From: Bacteroides eggerthii
GTDB lineage: Bacteria > Bacteroidota > Bacteroidia > Bacteroidales > Bacteroidaceae
Length of the DNA: 64,000 nt
Direction of reading: 5' to 3'
Assembly: GCF_025146565.1 (NCBI RefSeq)
Contig: NZ_CP102258.1
Span: forward strand, 3,318,001-3,382,000
Below, piece after piece: positions 63,025-64,000 of this stretch. Within the stretch, counting starts at the first letter, position 1. Each line of letters starts with the position of its first letter. Under the pieces are notes generated by a model, which was given only the letters and a program-made list of their open reading frames with translations, made no database searches and had not been told where the DNA came from. The position numbers and the translations under genes were made by a program.

Positions 63025-64000
63025 ATGGCAAAAAAAGACGAACTTAATTTTGAAAACGGAAATAATATGGCAGCAAGCGAAAAACTAAAGGCACTACAAG
63101 CTGCCATGGATAAGATAGAAAAAAGCTTCGGTAAAGGCTCTATCATGAAAATGGGAGACGAAAGTGTCGAACAAGTAGAAGTAATCCCCACCGGTTCTAT
63201 CGGATTGAACGTGGCGCTGGGCGTAGGCGGTTATCCTCGTGGCCGTATCATTGAAATATACGGTCCGGAATCTTCCGGAAAAACGACATTGGCAATTCAT
63301 GCTATTGCCGAAGCGCAAAAAGCAGGGGGTATCGCAGCCTTCATTGATGCCGAGCACGCTTTCGACCGTTTCTATGCGGCCAAACTCGGTGTAGACGTGG
63401 ACAACCTCCTTATTTCACAGCCAGACAATGGAGAACAGGCATTGGAAATAGCAGAACAACTCATTCGTTCTTCCGCTATCGATATCATTGTAGTAGACTC
63501 CGTAGCCGCTCTGACACCGAAAGCGGAAATTGAAGGCGACATGGGTGATAACAAAGTAGGTTTGCAAGCGCGTCTAATGTCACAGGCGTTGCGCAAACTG
63601 ACATCTGCCGTAAGTAAGACACGTACAACTTGTATCTTCATCAACCAGCTCCGCGAAAAGATAGGTGTGATGTTTGGCAATCCTGAAACAACCACCGGTG
63701 GAAATGCATTGAAGTTCTACGCTTCTGTACGCCTTGATATACGCGGAGGCCAAGCTATCAAGAATGGTGAGGAAGTTATTGGTAAGCAAACTAAAGTAAA
63801 AGTTGTAAAGAACAAAGTAGCTCCTCCTTTCCGCAGAGCTGAATTCGACATTATGTTTGGAGAAGGTATCTCTCGTGCAGGAGAAATCATCGACTTAGGT
63901 GCAGAACTAGGCATTGTTAAGAAAAGCGGTTCTTGGTTTAGCTACAATGATACGAAAATTGCACAAGGACGTGATGCGGCTAAACAAGTTATTCTAGATA
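63025..64000 (+). CDS. recA: recombinase RecA, 3' end outside window
   Basis: 325 codons visible from ATG 63025 ([10 protein letters not shown]). An in-frame ATG occurs at codon 15. Walker A is GPESSGKTT, Walker [13 protein letters not shown]; loop L1/L2 region includes [16 protein letters not shown] and [18 protein letters not shown]. The C-terminal domain is cut by the window edge. RecA does strand exchange and triggers the SOS response. Confidence 0.98.
   Translation, partial: MAKKDELNFENGNNMAASEKLKALQAAMDKIEKSFGKGSIMKMGDESVEQVEVIPTGSIGLNVALGVGGYPRGRIIEIYGPESSGKTTLAIHAIAEAQKAGGIAAFIDAEHAFDRFYAAKLGVDVDNLLISQPDNGEQALEIAEQLIRSSAIDIIVVDSVAALTPKAEIEGDMGDNKVGLQARLMSQALRKLTSAVSKTRTTCIFINQLREKIGVMFGNPETTTGGNALKFYASVRLDIRGGQAIKNGEEVIGKQTKVKVVKNKVAPPFRRAEFDIMFGEGISRAGEIIDLGAELGIVKKSGSWFSYNDTKIAQGRDAAKQVILD

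Noticed and set aside
1..64000. tRNA, rRNA or CRISPR arrays
   Set aside because: None was recognised on reading the window; a covariance-model scan was not possible here.

Overview
The window is Bacteroidota DNA, most likely a gut Bacteroides or Phocaeicola. Evidence is the dnaK and recA sequences at the right, promoters of the TAnnTTTG type, BT4734-type and DUF3987 mobilization genes, Arg-to-Ser tyrosine integrases of the CTnDOT type and RteA/RteB-like regulators. Only about 56-64 kb looks like ordinary chromosome: dnaK, a MATE exporter, a Crp/Fnr regulator, a META-domain lipoprotein, a saccharopine-dehydrogenase-like enzyme, a Bcp peroxiredoxin and the start of recA.

Left part (1-17.7 kb): fourteen minus-strand genes, nearly all overlapping or 1-12 bp apart, read as one operon from 14713 down past the window edge. 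In order of transcription they encode a zinc-ribbon protein, a Ser/Thr kinase, a VWA protein and a PP2C phosphatase (a TerY-P-like signalling set), a one-helix membrane protein, two exported His-Xaa-Ser repeat proteins (HxsA-like), HxsD, the radical SAM enzymes HxsB and HxsC, an unknown protein, an SGNH/beta-propeller fusion, an MBOAT acyltransferase and a NodU-type carbamoyltransferase. This looks like a phospho-regulated system that modifies and exports a repeat peptide, then decorates something with acyl and carbamoyl groups. A divergent DUF4236 gene, two membrane-protein genes and a secreted nuclease follow.

Mobile part (17.9-55.9 kb): a small mobilizable element carries a membrane protein, relaxase, MobC, DUF3987, BT4734-like protein and excisionase at 17.9-22.6 kb, and its integrase plus a zinc-ribbon/HTH protein at 54.2-55.8 kb. 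A second element of about 31 kb has inserted inside that integrase, exactly at the His-x-x-Arg catalytic box, leaving a 6-bp ATGGAA repeat at each end (23110-23115 and 54201-54206). Joining the flanks across the repeat restores a 420-residue integrase in frame.

The inner element has two tandem integrases, a large nested inverted repeat, a defence-like block (single-chain SIR2-Argonaute, AAA ATPase, PIN-like protein) beside decayed and intact copies of an HTH excisionase pair, early ICE genes (sigma-like factor, DUF3408) and RteA/RteB-like regulators. It also carries an AcrAB-TolC-type efflux operon led by a GNAT acetyltransferase, a broken LTA-synthase-like gene, a cluster of tiny peptide genes, two outer-membrane-type proteins and a LytS/LytTR two-component pair. 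No conjugation genes are present, so it looks like a decayed or helper-dependent ICE.
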